From Humulus lupulus (lineage: Eukaryota; Streptophyta; Magnoliopsida; Rosales; Cannabaceae), in NCBI RefSeq assembly GCF_963169125.1, contig NC_084797.1, positions 102,759,868-102,823,867 on the forward strand: a stretch of 64,000 bases of DNA. The letters are read 5' to 3'. Shown here one piece after another: positions 30,501 through 40,523 of the stretch. The translations under genes were made by a program, and so were the position numbers. Numbering within the stretch: the first letter of the stretch is position 1; each line of letters begins with the position of its first letter. The notes beneath the pieces were generated by a model, which saw nothing but the letters and a program-made list of their open reading frames with translations, made no database searches and had not been told where the DNA came from.

Positions 30501-31490
30501 AGTTAAGCGCTCTAGGGTTTTTTCCTGAGATCCTGGGTTATTCCGGGGCTGTTCAACAGCTCCGGACCCGTTGTACATATTAGGCGGGTTATTGCCCCTC
30601 CTATCTGGAGATAGGTCATTTGGGGCATTCCCGCCATTACGTACTTCGGATCGGACCCCAACTGAGCGGGCCTGTCTACCATCCCTAACTCGATCCTCTC
30701 TGTGAGAGCTGAGGCGATCTCGAAGGTCGCCTCCATGGGTATTATGGTGACTTTGTGCTGAACTTAGTCGCTGTCGCAGGTCTCCTCCCGAAAGATCACT
30801 CCATGCGCTACCGGTCCAGTGACTCCTGCTGGACAGGCTCGATGTGCGTCTTTGGCGGCTCCGACCTGCTCCTTCTCCCGGCGCCCTGCTGCTGCGGGAA
30901 GGCCCGGCCGATGGCGGGTCTCTCCTACTATTTCCGTAGGTCGGGATGTCTCGGACGGGCTGAGGAGACGGGTATCTGATGGGAGAAGGAGGATGCCTGA
31001 CCGGGGAGGCGATCCTAGTGCCGTCTGGACGGACTAAATTTGGTGGGGGCCTCTCGGCCCTGCCAGCTTGATGGTTTCGCGCTGGGCGATCTGGACGAGG
31101 AACTGGACGCTCTTCGGGGACGGGCTGACGTCTCCGGATCTCCTCGGCCCTCCTTTGGGAATTTCCCCTATCTCTTCTGGGTGTCCTCGAGGAAGGCTGA
31201 GAGCTAGGGGTTGATGTCCTAACCGAACGGCTGTACTGCTGCGGTTCGGTCTGAGGCATTTCCCTGAAGTTCGCCTCTTGATGGCGTGATGAAGGGGTGG
31301 AGTTGGCTGCAGGGAGTCTACCCGAACAGCTATGCCTGGATCGATTACTCCGGCGAGACTTAGGAGCCTCGCCTTGCCTCTCTCCAACGTTACCGTTGGT
31401 TGTGAGAGGGGGTAGTCGACTCAGAATATCCTGGATTTGCTGACCAGCTGCTGCTAGCTGGCTCCTCAGTTGAGCATTCTCCATCTCCAC
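27516..31490 (-). CDS. T3 Gag-protease-integrase polyprotein without reverse transcriptase (1324 aa)
   Basis: One uninterrupted frame. Residues 1 to about 300 are an Arg/Ser/Pro-rich gag N-terminus. The gag core (F-S-A-D-F-K-R-A-F near 437, L-K-A-Y-L-S-R-F) follows. The zinc knuckle is C-x2-H-x4-H-x4-C near 640. The protease active site D-N-G-S-S has Asp788. At residue about 811 the protease breaks off after S-E-L-K-A and continues in RNase H (F-S-D-S-Q-L-V-V-N-Q); RT and most of RNase H are absent. Integrase is complete: H/C zinc domain about 975-1020, D1047, D1107, E1143 (D-35-E), and tail W-N-A-I-H-L-K-K-Y-Y-Q. A T5-type start at 31682 is followed by a TAG at codon 14, so this ATG is the first one after that stop. 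It may act as a Gag and integrase donor, but it cannot reverse transcribe. Confidence 0.9.
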   Translation of the reverse strand: MEMENAQLRSQLAAAGQQIQDILSRLPPLTTNGNVGERQGEAPKSRRSNRSRHSCSGRLPAANSTPSSRHQEANFREMPQTEPQQYSRSVRTSTPSSQPSSRTPRRDRGNSQRRAEEIRRRQPVPEERPVPRPDRPARNHQAGRAERPPPNLVRPDGTRIASPVRHPPSPIRYPSPQPVRDIPTYGNSRRDPPSAGPSRSSRAPGEGAGRSRQRRTSSLSSRSHWTGSAWSDLSGGDLRQRLSSAQSHHNTHGGDLRDRLSSHREDRVRDGRQARSVGVRSEVRNGGNAPNDLSPDRRGNNPPNMYNGSGAVEQPRNNPGSQEKTLERLTQMEELMKKLLSEKEKDEYDSGEEMELFAPNIAATAYPSGFRMPHLSKFNGDGDPSDHLGMFNTLMMAHNIGPELRCLIFPSTLTGPARQWFKQSKRQSISSWKTFSADFKRAFRASQAARVQADSLANVRQQPGETLKAYLSRFANVAARARDADDSSKLMAMRTGILVGGDLWKDIQRRGVSSVSEFLNRAQEWINLEEAEASAAGTSQVLEKPAGAGTEIVVATPDVTQSNQPGGGKRKGNGENVQHGQKKNKSVDKFKPVFTAYTELTQTRENIFLANATRVPWRRPEPIKHPKGKRDASKFCRFHNDVGHNTDECRHLKDEIETLIRAGPLAQYSRNRVPTGRPAPEIPASQPGPRVDQDVPPPVIEGEISTISGGPHMAGTSRGAQKRYINELKAHNGGEFVPEQRQSKQQRLEKQPVTFTEEDAGHVQFPHNDPLVVAVQLANRRVRRVLVDNGSSVNLLFRSTLEKMGLTVSELKASSVQCFSDSQLVVNQVLGEYQARGPKMASYLAKVKSELSTFGQGSIEQIPREQNANADALAKLATSGEAETLGLVPIEFLDKPSIDGDRADIEMIDIRPTWMTPIVEYLVEGKLPEGRSDVRRVLYQAPRYTLVEGVLYRRGHSLPLLRCVLPSEAKAILQEVHDGFCGDHTGGKSLALKILRQGFYWPTLSKDSISYVKKCDKCQRFAAVARAPPAELKMISSPWPFAIWGIDLIGALPTGKGGVHYAVVAIDYFTKWAEAEPLATITSRKVLDFVVKSIVCRFGLPKKIVSDNGTQFDSDLFTEFCEKNGIVKSFSSVAYPQANGQVEAVNKTLKASLKKRLGEAKGIWPEQLPQVLWAYRTSHRTPTGHTPFSLTFGSEAVLPVEVKVLSHRVRSYEQDKNHELLCHSLDLMDERREDSQLQLAHYQQKITRYFNTKVKRRAFSVGDLVLRRVFLAGKDPKDGVLGPSWEGPYQVIEVIKEGTYKLARLGGGAVPRTWNAIHLKKYYQ

Positions 31491-31737
31491 CGCAGTATAA
31501 TAACCTGGATTTGGATTAGGCGGCCGGGGCGTCGAACTACCAGTGTCGTCTTGGCCGGCCGGCTGCTTTCCTGGCCTTTGCTGGACTTCAGGAACTTGCT
31601 CCTCGGGGAGGGCAACATGGCGGGCCTCCTGCCCATCATGCTATTCTGTCTCGTTGCCATGTTTGGATCGAGTGGTCACCATAGTTGTATGTTTGTGGTA
31701 GTACTAATTGGATTCTCTCTCAATGAAAGCACCAAAC
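31491..31737 (-). other. T3 leader, primer-binding region and original gag start
   Basis: On the minus strand the 5' LTR end (GTCAACA) is followed by GTTTGGTGCTTTCATTGAG. The TGG three bases in suits a tRNA 3'-CCA, but I cannot name the tRNA. The ATG aligned with that of T5 is at 31682, only about 55 bases from the LTR. Its frame reads 13 codons, then TAG at 31643-31641, then stays open into the gag frame annotated from 31490. Confidence 0.6.
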
Positions 31738-32517
31738 TGTTGACGCGGTTCTTCGGCAACAGGTAATTAAGAGAAGAAGAGAAAGAGATTAGTACTTAAA
31801 AGTAGAACCGCCTCAGATATGAAATCTTTGTGAAAAGAACTAGGTGACCTTAAACACGTTTTTAAGTGGTTCGAAGGTTAAAAATCCTTCTACTCCACTA
31901 GTCAATATTATTGATCTTTTCTGGGTAATTGGTTTACCAGATATATATAGTTCTTACAAGACTATTTTTTCCAACCCCTATCAATTCCCAGGGTCTCCAT
32001 ATTTATAGGAGAAGGCACCTGGAAATTGGTAGGGAGGTCATCCCGTGACCTTACCATTTGTCATATCAAGTCTGTGATATTCATGATTACTTCCTAAACC
32101 TGACACACAAGTGTGGTCTAATCAGTATGGAAGGAGATAATGGGCCGCACGGCCCAACCCGTCCGTGGGTGTCTGAATACGCACGTTCCTGCGGCGTGTC
32201 CGAGAAGTCAGGGGGATATCGGACACGTGATGGCAGGATTATGCACGTTTATCTTGCGTGTTGACTTCCCATAGGGTCAGAGCTTCCTGAGAAGCTCGCT
32301 ACCGGAGCAATCCATAACCCGAGCTGATCCGTCAGTGGTCGCCGGATGTTGTTCCCAGCTCCTGGAACAACAAGAGGGAGCAGGAAACACCATCCCCTCG
32401 AGCTAGAGAGGGCCCGTCCTGAAGATAAAGCCTCTGGCCTGTGGGAGCCTCGGGCTAAATCATGTTTAGTCCGAGGATCGTCCTGCTAAACAGCCCGTGG
32501 GAAATCCAGGGCGTACA
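31738..32517 (-). repeat. T3 5' LTR (780 bp) with promoter
   Basis: It has the same ends as the 3' copy and is followed by the TSD GACAC. On the minus strand a TATA-type TATAAATA lies at 32007-32000 inside the palindromic CTCCTATAAATATGGAG. This is the likely promoter of the genomic RNA, and T4 and T5 LTRs have the same box. Confidence 0.95.
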
Positions 32518-34439
32518 GACACTTTAGTGGAGGTGCTGTATATAATAGAGAATATATACAACTGGACCAGATATGTTTATTAATACTTAGTTAAATACCG
32601 TTTCGAGGTATTAATAAAATATATCAACTGATGATCATATACAAATAGATCCTAATCTTGAACTTACTATGAACTCCTGTTTATGTTATATGAGTTCTTT
32701 GATTCACTTGTTAGGGTTTGTCAGAATGATCAGGCTAGAAACTTTTGTTTTGGAAACTCATTAATGTAAATGGATGGGGACATAGTATACAGATAAAGAA
32801 TCTATACCTTCTCGTAAGAGACTGAATAATAGTTCTCTTAAGATTTGACTTTTGGGACTGAAAGGTTATTGAGCTCAAATTCATAATTTGGTTATGAATT
32901 AACCTTCACTAGTAAAGTCGATGGTACATAAGGAAATAATATATAATTAAAAGGGTAAGACGGTAATTTTATTCCCAGTTAATTATGAACCATTATTAAA
33001 GGGTTAATTTGTATGTAATGATTATATCAATGGACGCTTTATTGTTATAAAGTACTCAGTAAATGGAATGTCTATAATAACAAGAGTGCAGTCTCATATT
33101 TATAATGGAGTAATCATGAGATTAATAAATTAAGATTATTTAATTAAATAGTTTAATTAATAATCACAAATTTATTGGAGCTCGAAATTATAGGTCCATA
33201 GGTCCCCACAACGGCTCTATCAACACTATTCAAGGCAAGAGTTGATATAAATGTTAAAATGGTAAAAAGACATGTGTAATAATAGTGATTAATTAATTAA
33301 TTACAAATTAGTGGTAATTATCAAAATTAATTAATAATTAATTATTGTATATTTTTTGAAATTATATAAATAATTAATTTATTATAATTTTTGAATTTAT
33401 AATAAAATAAATATTAAAATTTTGAAATTTATATTTAATTAAAATTGGTTTTAATTAGTTAAAAATATCTTTGTTTGAGTGGGAGATAATAATTTTACAA
33501 GTTCAAATTGGATTTGAATTTAAAAAGATTAATATTTATTCAAAGAATTAATTATATGTGATAACTAGTTAAAAATATAATAAATTCAAATTTGAATTAA
33601 TTATCAAGCTGTTAGATTTTTTCTGATAAGGTAGCTTGAATAAATAATTAAATAATTGTGGAAAAATCACATTCCCCTATTTTATAGGGTGCTGCACGAC
33701 ACACACAGTCCCTAGACTGTGTGTGGGTGTAACGCCTTGGGTAGCCAAGGCCGTTACACTGTGTGTTTATAAAGGGCAAGACTTGCTAATCAAGTCATTT
33801 ATCTAGAAATGTGTTACTGAAGCTATAATTGAACCAGGGTTAAAAGATTTTGGTCATAAAAGATACATTTCATTTAAATAAACGTTTCATACATGGGATC
33901 CCAAAAGAAATAAAGTTTAAGGAGAATTTAAAAAAATTCTAGGAAATATACAACTACTGGACACTCTAAGGGAAAAATAAACATTTTAGGTTCTCGTGTC
34001 CCTGAACCAATCTTCGGCCGTGGCGGCTGATCAGCTGACTATGTACATTCAGCCCCAGAGCTCTCCAACTCAAGACTTGTCCACCTTGCCCTTGCCTTTA
34101 CCTGCACCATGTAGCACTCGTGAGCTAAGGCCCAGCAAGAAAACTATAATGCATAGCATAAGCGACAACCACCAGGTAGATAATTCACAAATCATCAATC
34201 AGATATACAACAGGTCATATTGCTCACATAAACAATAATACCAACCTACAAGCCAATAATCAGTTATTCAGATAACAAACTCGTCACAATCATCATTTTA
34301 AACAATAATAAACAAATCACACCAAAAACCAGGGTCGACGCCCTTAGGCCGCACCCTCTGATTATCCTGCTGACTCTGGCTCGCTTAGGCAGAGCTCAGT
34401 GATTATGTACCTAACCTTAACTACCAATGGCCGAGTCGC

Positions 34440-36351
34440 TGTAATGACCCACTAATCTAGACTCTTGGACCATTATCGAACTATACATACAAATTCTTAC
34501 TAAAACATACATTTGCGAAAATACCATAATTTATTATAAACTTGTAGAAACAAAGGTTACTTTCATAAAATTAAGTAGGATATGGGTGCCCATTGTCTTT
34601 AAAACAAAAATAACTTAAAGTGAAAAGAGTTACATAGAAAATGCAGAAAATACATGTAAAACCATAAAAAAGGTAAAATGAGACTACATCCTCGAATCGA
34701 ATAACGCTCGGCCCCTTGACTCCATTCACCATCGATACACATCCTCTAAGCGTCACGAATCTTACCGCCTCTAAAGCTATTTTCCTGCACATAAAACAAA
34801 AGGAATGAGCCTAATGCCCAGCAAGGAAAATCTAACACATAATCATAAACATACATTTCATAATAAACGTAAAGACATATCATAACACTTAATACATACA
34901 CTTATTATAATGGCCATTATTACTTGGGGTCCCATAGACTAAACAAGCTTATGCCCATGAGATTAGTGGGGTCCTACTAGCTAAGTAGGCATATGCCCAT
35001 AATCTTTTTGGGGTCTTGTTAGTCAAATAGGGCATAAGCCCAAGCCTACAAACATACACATTCATAACATATTCATAACATATCATATTTCATAACATAA
35101 CACATAAGATAACATAAGCAATACACATATAGATTCTATCCTATTTTCCTTACCAAAGTTACCGGGATATGATGGACTGAGTTGGGACTTTTGGAACACT
35201 CCTAAAACCATAATGAACAAGAGTGAGTCTAAAGAAGGAAAAGAGATGAAAAGGAATGGGAAGACTAAACCATTGAAAGTCACACTTACCAAACTTATAT
35301 GCTCAAGAACTTAGATTCCCTAACCAAAATGAAGATTAAGGTTAGAGATTGAGTAGAAGACTATGAGAAAGAAAATAACATAATACAGAAATGAACTAGA
35401 GTTTTGGTTACCTCAAAGACTTGTAAGATCAATCTACACCACAACCGAAATACTATAGAACCTCACTTCCCAAAGTGTTTGATAAGCTTATGATGTTTAA
35501 GCTTATGATTTTCCCAAACCAGGTGTTTACACTCTCGCACTCACTTAACACTAGCAGCTTCTGAACTTAGAGCAAAAGGTGAATAATGGCTGGGTACTAG
35601 GTCCTATTTATAGAGTTTGGGAATGAAAGTATCTTGATTTTACTTGAATAAAAATAATGGCTTTTTAGGTGAAAAATATTTGAATAATCGTTCAGCAGAG
35701 GCTGAAGACTCGTTCAAAAGATGCTGGACTTATGAAGGAGTTTGAATGGCTGAAAGGAAAAGAATTCAAAAGTGTTTGAATTTATGCTAGAGGAGGCGAT
35801 ATATCGCCCCCTATAGGCGATATATCGCCTGGACCATTGTTCCCGAGGCGACCGTGCATCGATTCGTGTTTTCCGTATCTACGTGCTGCGATATATCGCC
35901 CCCTATAGCTGCGATATATCGGCACACGCTGAATATTTAAACACGAAATTACACATTTTTAGCTAAGTTTGAATGGAGTAAACAACCTTGACTAAGCCCT
36001 CAACGTATTCAAAGCTGCTGACTGACCCTATAACATTCAAACTTTACTCCTTATTAAATTAAATCCTCAAAAATCTTTAATCCTTTATCACCATTCATAA
36101 CATGTGCTTAAAATCCTATTGGTTGATATCTAAACCTTATAGTATAATAAATATAATCCTTAATATCAGTCATATAATCAAACCTTAGGTTATACTTAAT
36201 ATTCTTAAACTATAGGTTAAACTTAGAAAATCTATAAGTACTACTATGAGTGTCCAAATAATTCCCGGTCTGAACCAAAAATCCACAGTAACAAAGATAA
36301 TACTATACATACTATAATACTATTAGCTAAGTAAAGTTCTTGGACTCTACA
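34440..36351 (-). mobile_element. S4: solo LTR (1,912 bp), gypsy Tekay-like
   Basis: The plus strand begins TGTAATGACCC and ends TTGGACTCTACA, flanked by the perfect TSD GTCGC (34435-34439 and 36352-36356). A TATA-type CTATAAATAGG on the minus strand (near 35615-35605) gives a minus sense. It lies within S3. It carries a cluster of GCGATATATCGC palindromes at about 35795-35935. No coding region is present; open stretches at 34571-34792 and 35083-35292 (minus) are not supported. Confidence 0.9.
35795..35935. repeat. S4 cluster of GCGATATATCGC palindromes
   Basis: Four copies of the perfect palindrome CGATATATCG occur in about 140 bases, arranged as two pairs, each pair separated by CCCCTATAG. 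Spacing and pairing resemble the AGCGCT-type clusters of S1 and S3, although the palindrome sequence differs. Confidence 0.75.
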
Positions 36352-36739
36352 GTCGCACCCTGTGTGCAAATATTGATCCCGACACTCTTAGGTCGTTTAT
36401 CATATGTCCCCATTGCATAATACCATCTCATGACATCTCATACAAATATAGGGAACTCTTAGTCCCAACATAATCACATAACTGAGTGCAGTTTCTTACC
36501 TTTGATTTTGAGTGCTTTGATTAATTGAAATGATCCTCAAGCATGATCTCGTCCGAGCCCTAGCGTACACCTAGTCACAAACGTAACATAGAATCCTCAT
36601 TAACATTCAATCTCGTAACCTAACCTCAGGACCAATCCTGTGCCCTCAGGAAGCCCTAATTCCACCAAACAGGGTGGTGGAATCAAAGCCCGAGGCCCCG
36701 GGCGAAAACCCTAAGAAAATACCCAAGAATCCATTTCTG

Positions 36740-36865
36740 AAGGTAGGGTAGTGCTACAGCACCACAAGGTGGGCGCTACAACGCTATTGGCAGAGACAAA
36801 AACCCCACAGGAAATGAGGCCTAGCGCTGTAGCGATCTAATGCTAGCGCTACAACCAGCGTGCAA
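36740..36865. repeat. S3 decayed AGCGCT palindrome cluster
   Basis: Blocks such as TAGTGCTACAGCAC, GGCGCTACAACGCTA, CTAGCGCTGTAGCG and GCTAGCGCTACA lie at the offset matching 3650-3775 of S1, when S3 is read on its sense strand and the inserts are removed. Most differences are C-to-T or G-to-A changes. Confidence 0.6.
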
Positions 36866-37330
36866 CATTTTTTTGGGTTATTCCTTCGAATTTCCCCGAG
36901 CCAAAACTCCATAATCCCCCCCCTAGACCTCAACCAAACTTCAAATTAATCCTACCATCCACTACATCTCATCCCACATGGCCCAACAACATCAAACTTG
37001 GCCACATGCACCATTAAATATATAAAACAAAAATTGAGCTTGAAGCTCAGAAACTTCATCAGAAAAACCAGAAACTAACTAGAAATTCAAATGGTCTAAC
37101 CCAGAATTCCTTACCTTTAATGGAGAATCCGATCCTAGGTTGCCCTTAGTACCCTTCCAACCTTTAGCTCCTCAATTCCCCAAGCTCAAATCCTTGAATT
37201 CCCATCCAAAATCTCAAATTCATAAACAACTCATCAAAGTCAAAAAATTCAAACCAAACTCTTTAAGCTTTACCTTAATTAAACTTTAATTCTAGCAGAA
37301 CTTCCTAGCTTCACCAAGGACCCAAGTTCC

Positions 37331-38796
37331 TGTTGGTTTTTATTGATCAAATCAGAGATTATACGCAGCGGAACAACAATAAAATTGTCAGTTTAATCCC
37401 AAAAGATTTCTAGAACTACTTCTTCGCATGCATATATATATTGAATCAAAGACAAGAATAGAAAAATTACCTCAGGTCCTTCCTTGTTGCTATCTTTTTG
37501 TATGGCTAAATCCTTGAGATCTCACACCAAGATCTTCCAAAATGTTCTCAGCACACAAAGAATGAGTGTGGGTTCGCTATACAAACAATAGGCAAAAAAC
37601 TATTTATCAGGTGTTCTCAACACATGAGATCTGATAAAGTTTGGACCTAGGTTTTGTGAAGAACAATGACTTTTGTTTATGTCACTGTTCTCTTTCTTTG
37701 AGAGAGATTTCTAGATATTTTTCTATCCCTGAAAAGTTACATTTTGTAAAATTGATATCCTATATTTAATATATCCAATATATTAAAATATTTGTTATTT
37801 TAAACAATTTAAAATAACTGATTAGTTATCAGATTTTTGTTTAAATAATAATATTTTAATCATATTAAAATATCTCATTATTTATTTTATATTTAAATAA
37901 CTAAAATTGTGGACCCAAGAAACTGAACACAATCTCTTATGCGTGTAGCACAGTGACTGTGCACTGTGCTACACGTGCACCACATGCCAGTGATGGCATG
38001 TGATTTTTCCCAATTTTTATTATTATTTAAATACAAAAAATCCCAAAAAATAAATTAATTCAAAATTAATTATATTTTTGTTAAATAAAGTAATTAATTA
38101 ATTACACATAATTAAACAATAATTATGTTTGATACATAGAAAAATATTTTACATATCACATAAGTCCTTTTTGCCCATTTTTGTATTTACCTTTGTCAGT
38201 GATTGTTTGAGCCATTTCAGGGACCATGGACCTATAAAATTAAGCTCCAATAAATAAACTAAATAATTAAAATCTTTAATTATAATAGTTAATTTATTAA
38301 TTCAGATATTACTCCACTATAAATTCATAATTGCACTCTTTATGTTATAGATATACTTTTATAGAAATCTTTTCTTAAGTCGTCCATTGATATTACCATC
38401 TTACAAAAGTTCAACCCTCTAATTAATTAGTTCATAAATTAGAAGGGAAGAATTACCATTTTACATTTCTAATTTACTTCTTATTCCTTAAGTACCATTA
38501 ACTCACTAGTGAATAATTAATCTATAATATAATTATAGATTTGAGCTCAAAATCATTCAGTTCCAGAATTAACCCTTAAGGGAACTAATATACGATCCGT
38601 TAGGAAAGATTAGATTCCGTATTGTTGATACATGTTCCCAGCCATCCATGATATTAAATCTCCAAAACAAAAGTCATTAGCCTCATTCTGTGAAGAGACC
38701 TTAACGAATGAATCAAAAGATTTAATAAACATTAACAGGAGTTCATGAACACTCAGGATTTAGGTTGATCTATAAATGATCTTCATTTATGATATG
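37331..38796 (-). repeat. C3 3' LTR, truncated by T4
   Basis: From TGTTGGTTTTTATTG it follows the 5' LTR (59691 onward) for about 1,466 bases and stops at ATGATATG. There T4 begins with TGTTGACGCGG. The equivalent point in the 5' LTR is 61171. The last five bases, ATATG, would be the left TSD of T4. Confidence 0.9.
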
Positions 38797-39546
38797 TGTT
38801 GACGCGGTTCTTCGACATTAGATAATTAATAGAATAAGGAGTGGGATTAGTGCTAAATAATGAACCGTAATAGATGAATGATCTCTTAGTAAAATTATAA
38901 CTCGAATACTTTTTTAGGTGGTTCAAAGGTTAAAATCCTTCTAGTCCACCAACCAATATTATTGATATCTCTCTGATATTCCTTACAGGGTATTTCTTTA
39001 CAAATCAGAATCCAACCCCTTGCAACTCCCAGGGTCTCCATATTTATAGGGAGAGGGCACCTGGGGTTGGCAAGGGAGGTCAACCCGTGACCTTCTTACC
39101 CATCATGTCACTTCTATGACATTCATGATTAATTCCTAAAACCTGACAATGAAGTGTGGTCTAATCAATAGGTAAGGTAGATAATGGGCTGCACGGCCCA
39201 ACCTAGTCGTGGGTGCCTAAACACGCACGTTTATGTTGCGTGTCTGAGAATTCAGGGATGGATCAGACACGTGATGTCTGATATATGCACGTTTACATTG
39301 CGTGGTTGACTTTAGAAAAGGCCAGAGGTGCCAACTCTAGCTCGTATCTCGAGCTTGATGTAGTCTCAGCTCGTGGTGTTCATACTTCTGACCCGACTCC
39401 TTAGTGATCTCATTAAGCCTTTGGTTACCTCGAGCTAAAGAGGTAGGACCTTGTAACAGCAGCTCCGGGTACATGGCATCCGCGTGGGTGATATAATTAT
39501 GCCCTTTCTCAGCTCGCTAATAGCCCGTGGATATTTAGGGAGTACA
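38797..39546 (-). repeat. T4 3' LTR (750 bp)
   Basis: The plus strand begins TGTTGACGCGGTTCTTCGAC and ends TTTAGGGAGTACA, followed by TTTGCCCCCCAAG, the complement of the polypurine tract. It is homologous to the T3 and T5 LTRs with many differences. The minus-strand TATA (complement of ATATTTATAG) is near 39040. Confidence 0.9.
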
Positions 39547-39808
39547 TTTGCCCCCCAAGTCCCTGCTCGTGGCATGCGACGTCACCTGGGGCCACAGTGG
39601 GGGATTTTAGGCTTCTTTGTGGACTCTTCACATTCCGCCCATTATGCTGGCGTCGAATACGTGGAGCATCGTGGTTGGTGACGGTCCGTCTTCCGAGAAG
39701 CGCATTAAATGGCCTAGCCTTCTTCGGCTGTCGTGTCATCTTTCTAGTAGTGATCCTCGTATCCTACATCAAGACGATCGAATGGCCCTCATCCTTTGGC
39801 CTTTTACG

Positions 39809-40515
39809 TATATAAAAGGCTGGCCACCTTTCACATGAGCCACCCTTTCTTTCTTCCGGTCATTGTTCCCAGCATTCCAGAGGTTCAGACACGAGGGCTC
39901 TTTTTTGCCTCCGGTACCAGCGATCCCAACAGGATTTCAGCCCAGACGACCCTCTCAGTCTCTTCACAGCAAAACATTTCTGTAAGTCCTCCGTTTGTGC
40001 ATGTTTTAAATGTTTTCCTTCACTGTTGCTTAGGTAAACTTTCTCTTTAATCGCATGCAGTAGGTTTCTTGTCTTCTGCTCTTTTTCTCTGGTATTTTAT
40101 GCGTAGGTTTTTATCCTAGGGGTGTCGACTGTAGGAAAAACCACTTAGGAGCATGACTCATAGGATAAAATTTCTGGGGTGATTTTCTGGGTAAAAAAAT
40201 TTTATGCCTGTTTTGAACAAGAAGTTTTTAGGGTGCAAAAACTGGGTAGCTTAGGGGACACGCTTCATAGGCGGTTTGGCCTACTGTTGGCTACTGAAAC
40301 TTTCCTTCCAAGGCAAACTTTTACTCTGACCCTCCTGACACACGGATTCCGAGTAATCAGGGACCCGTTGGGAGCACAGACGCGTGTTCATAGAACCGGG
40401 TGGTCTCACTCGCCACGGGCTGAGATTACCTCTGCCCGTGTAAAGGAAACACTTCACGCTAGATTCTTTCTTATGCTTAGGTCACCCTTTCTAAATTTTC
40501 TTCTTTGTTCGCTAG
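39809..40515 (+). promoter_or_regulatory. T4 antisense promoter, 5' UTR and 5'-UTR intron
   Basis: TATATAAAA at 39809-39817 follows TTTTACG. About 170 bases later comes the donor TCTGTAAGTCC (GT at 39982) and then the acceptor TTCGCTAG (AG at 40514-40515), 8 bases before the ATG. The 534-base intron keeps the block GGGTGCAAAAACTGGGTAGC near 40231. The same order is seen in T5 and, with a damaged TATA, in T3. Confidence 0.65.
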
Positions 40516-40523
40516 GCGACTAG

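Larger units (their letters stand above)
22131..32517 (-). mobile_element. T3: young, RT-less Ty3/gypsy Tat-type element (10,387 bp)
   Basis: It is flanked by the perfect TSD GACAC (22126-22130 and 32518-32522). The two 780-bp LTRs differ by eye at four positions, so insertion is recent. On the minus strand it has the 5' LTR, primer-binding region, a single gag-protease-RNaseH(part)-integrase frame, a tandem array, the polypurine tract and the 3' LTR. On the plus strand it has an intact four-exon antisense gene. Reverse transcriptase is wholly absent through one in-frame deletion, so it must have been mobilised by another element's enzymes, or the deletion arose during its last reverse transcription. 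It sits in the C2 LTR. Confidence 0.95.
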
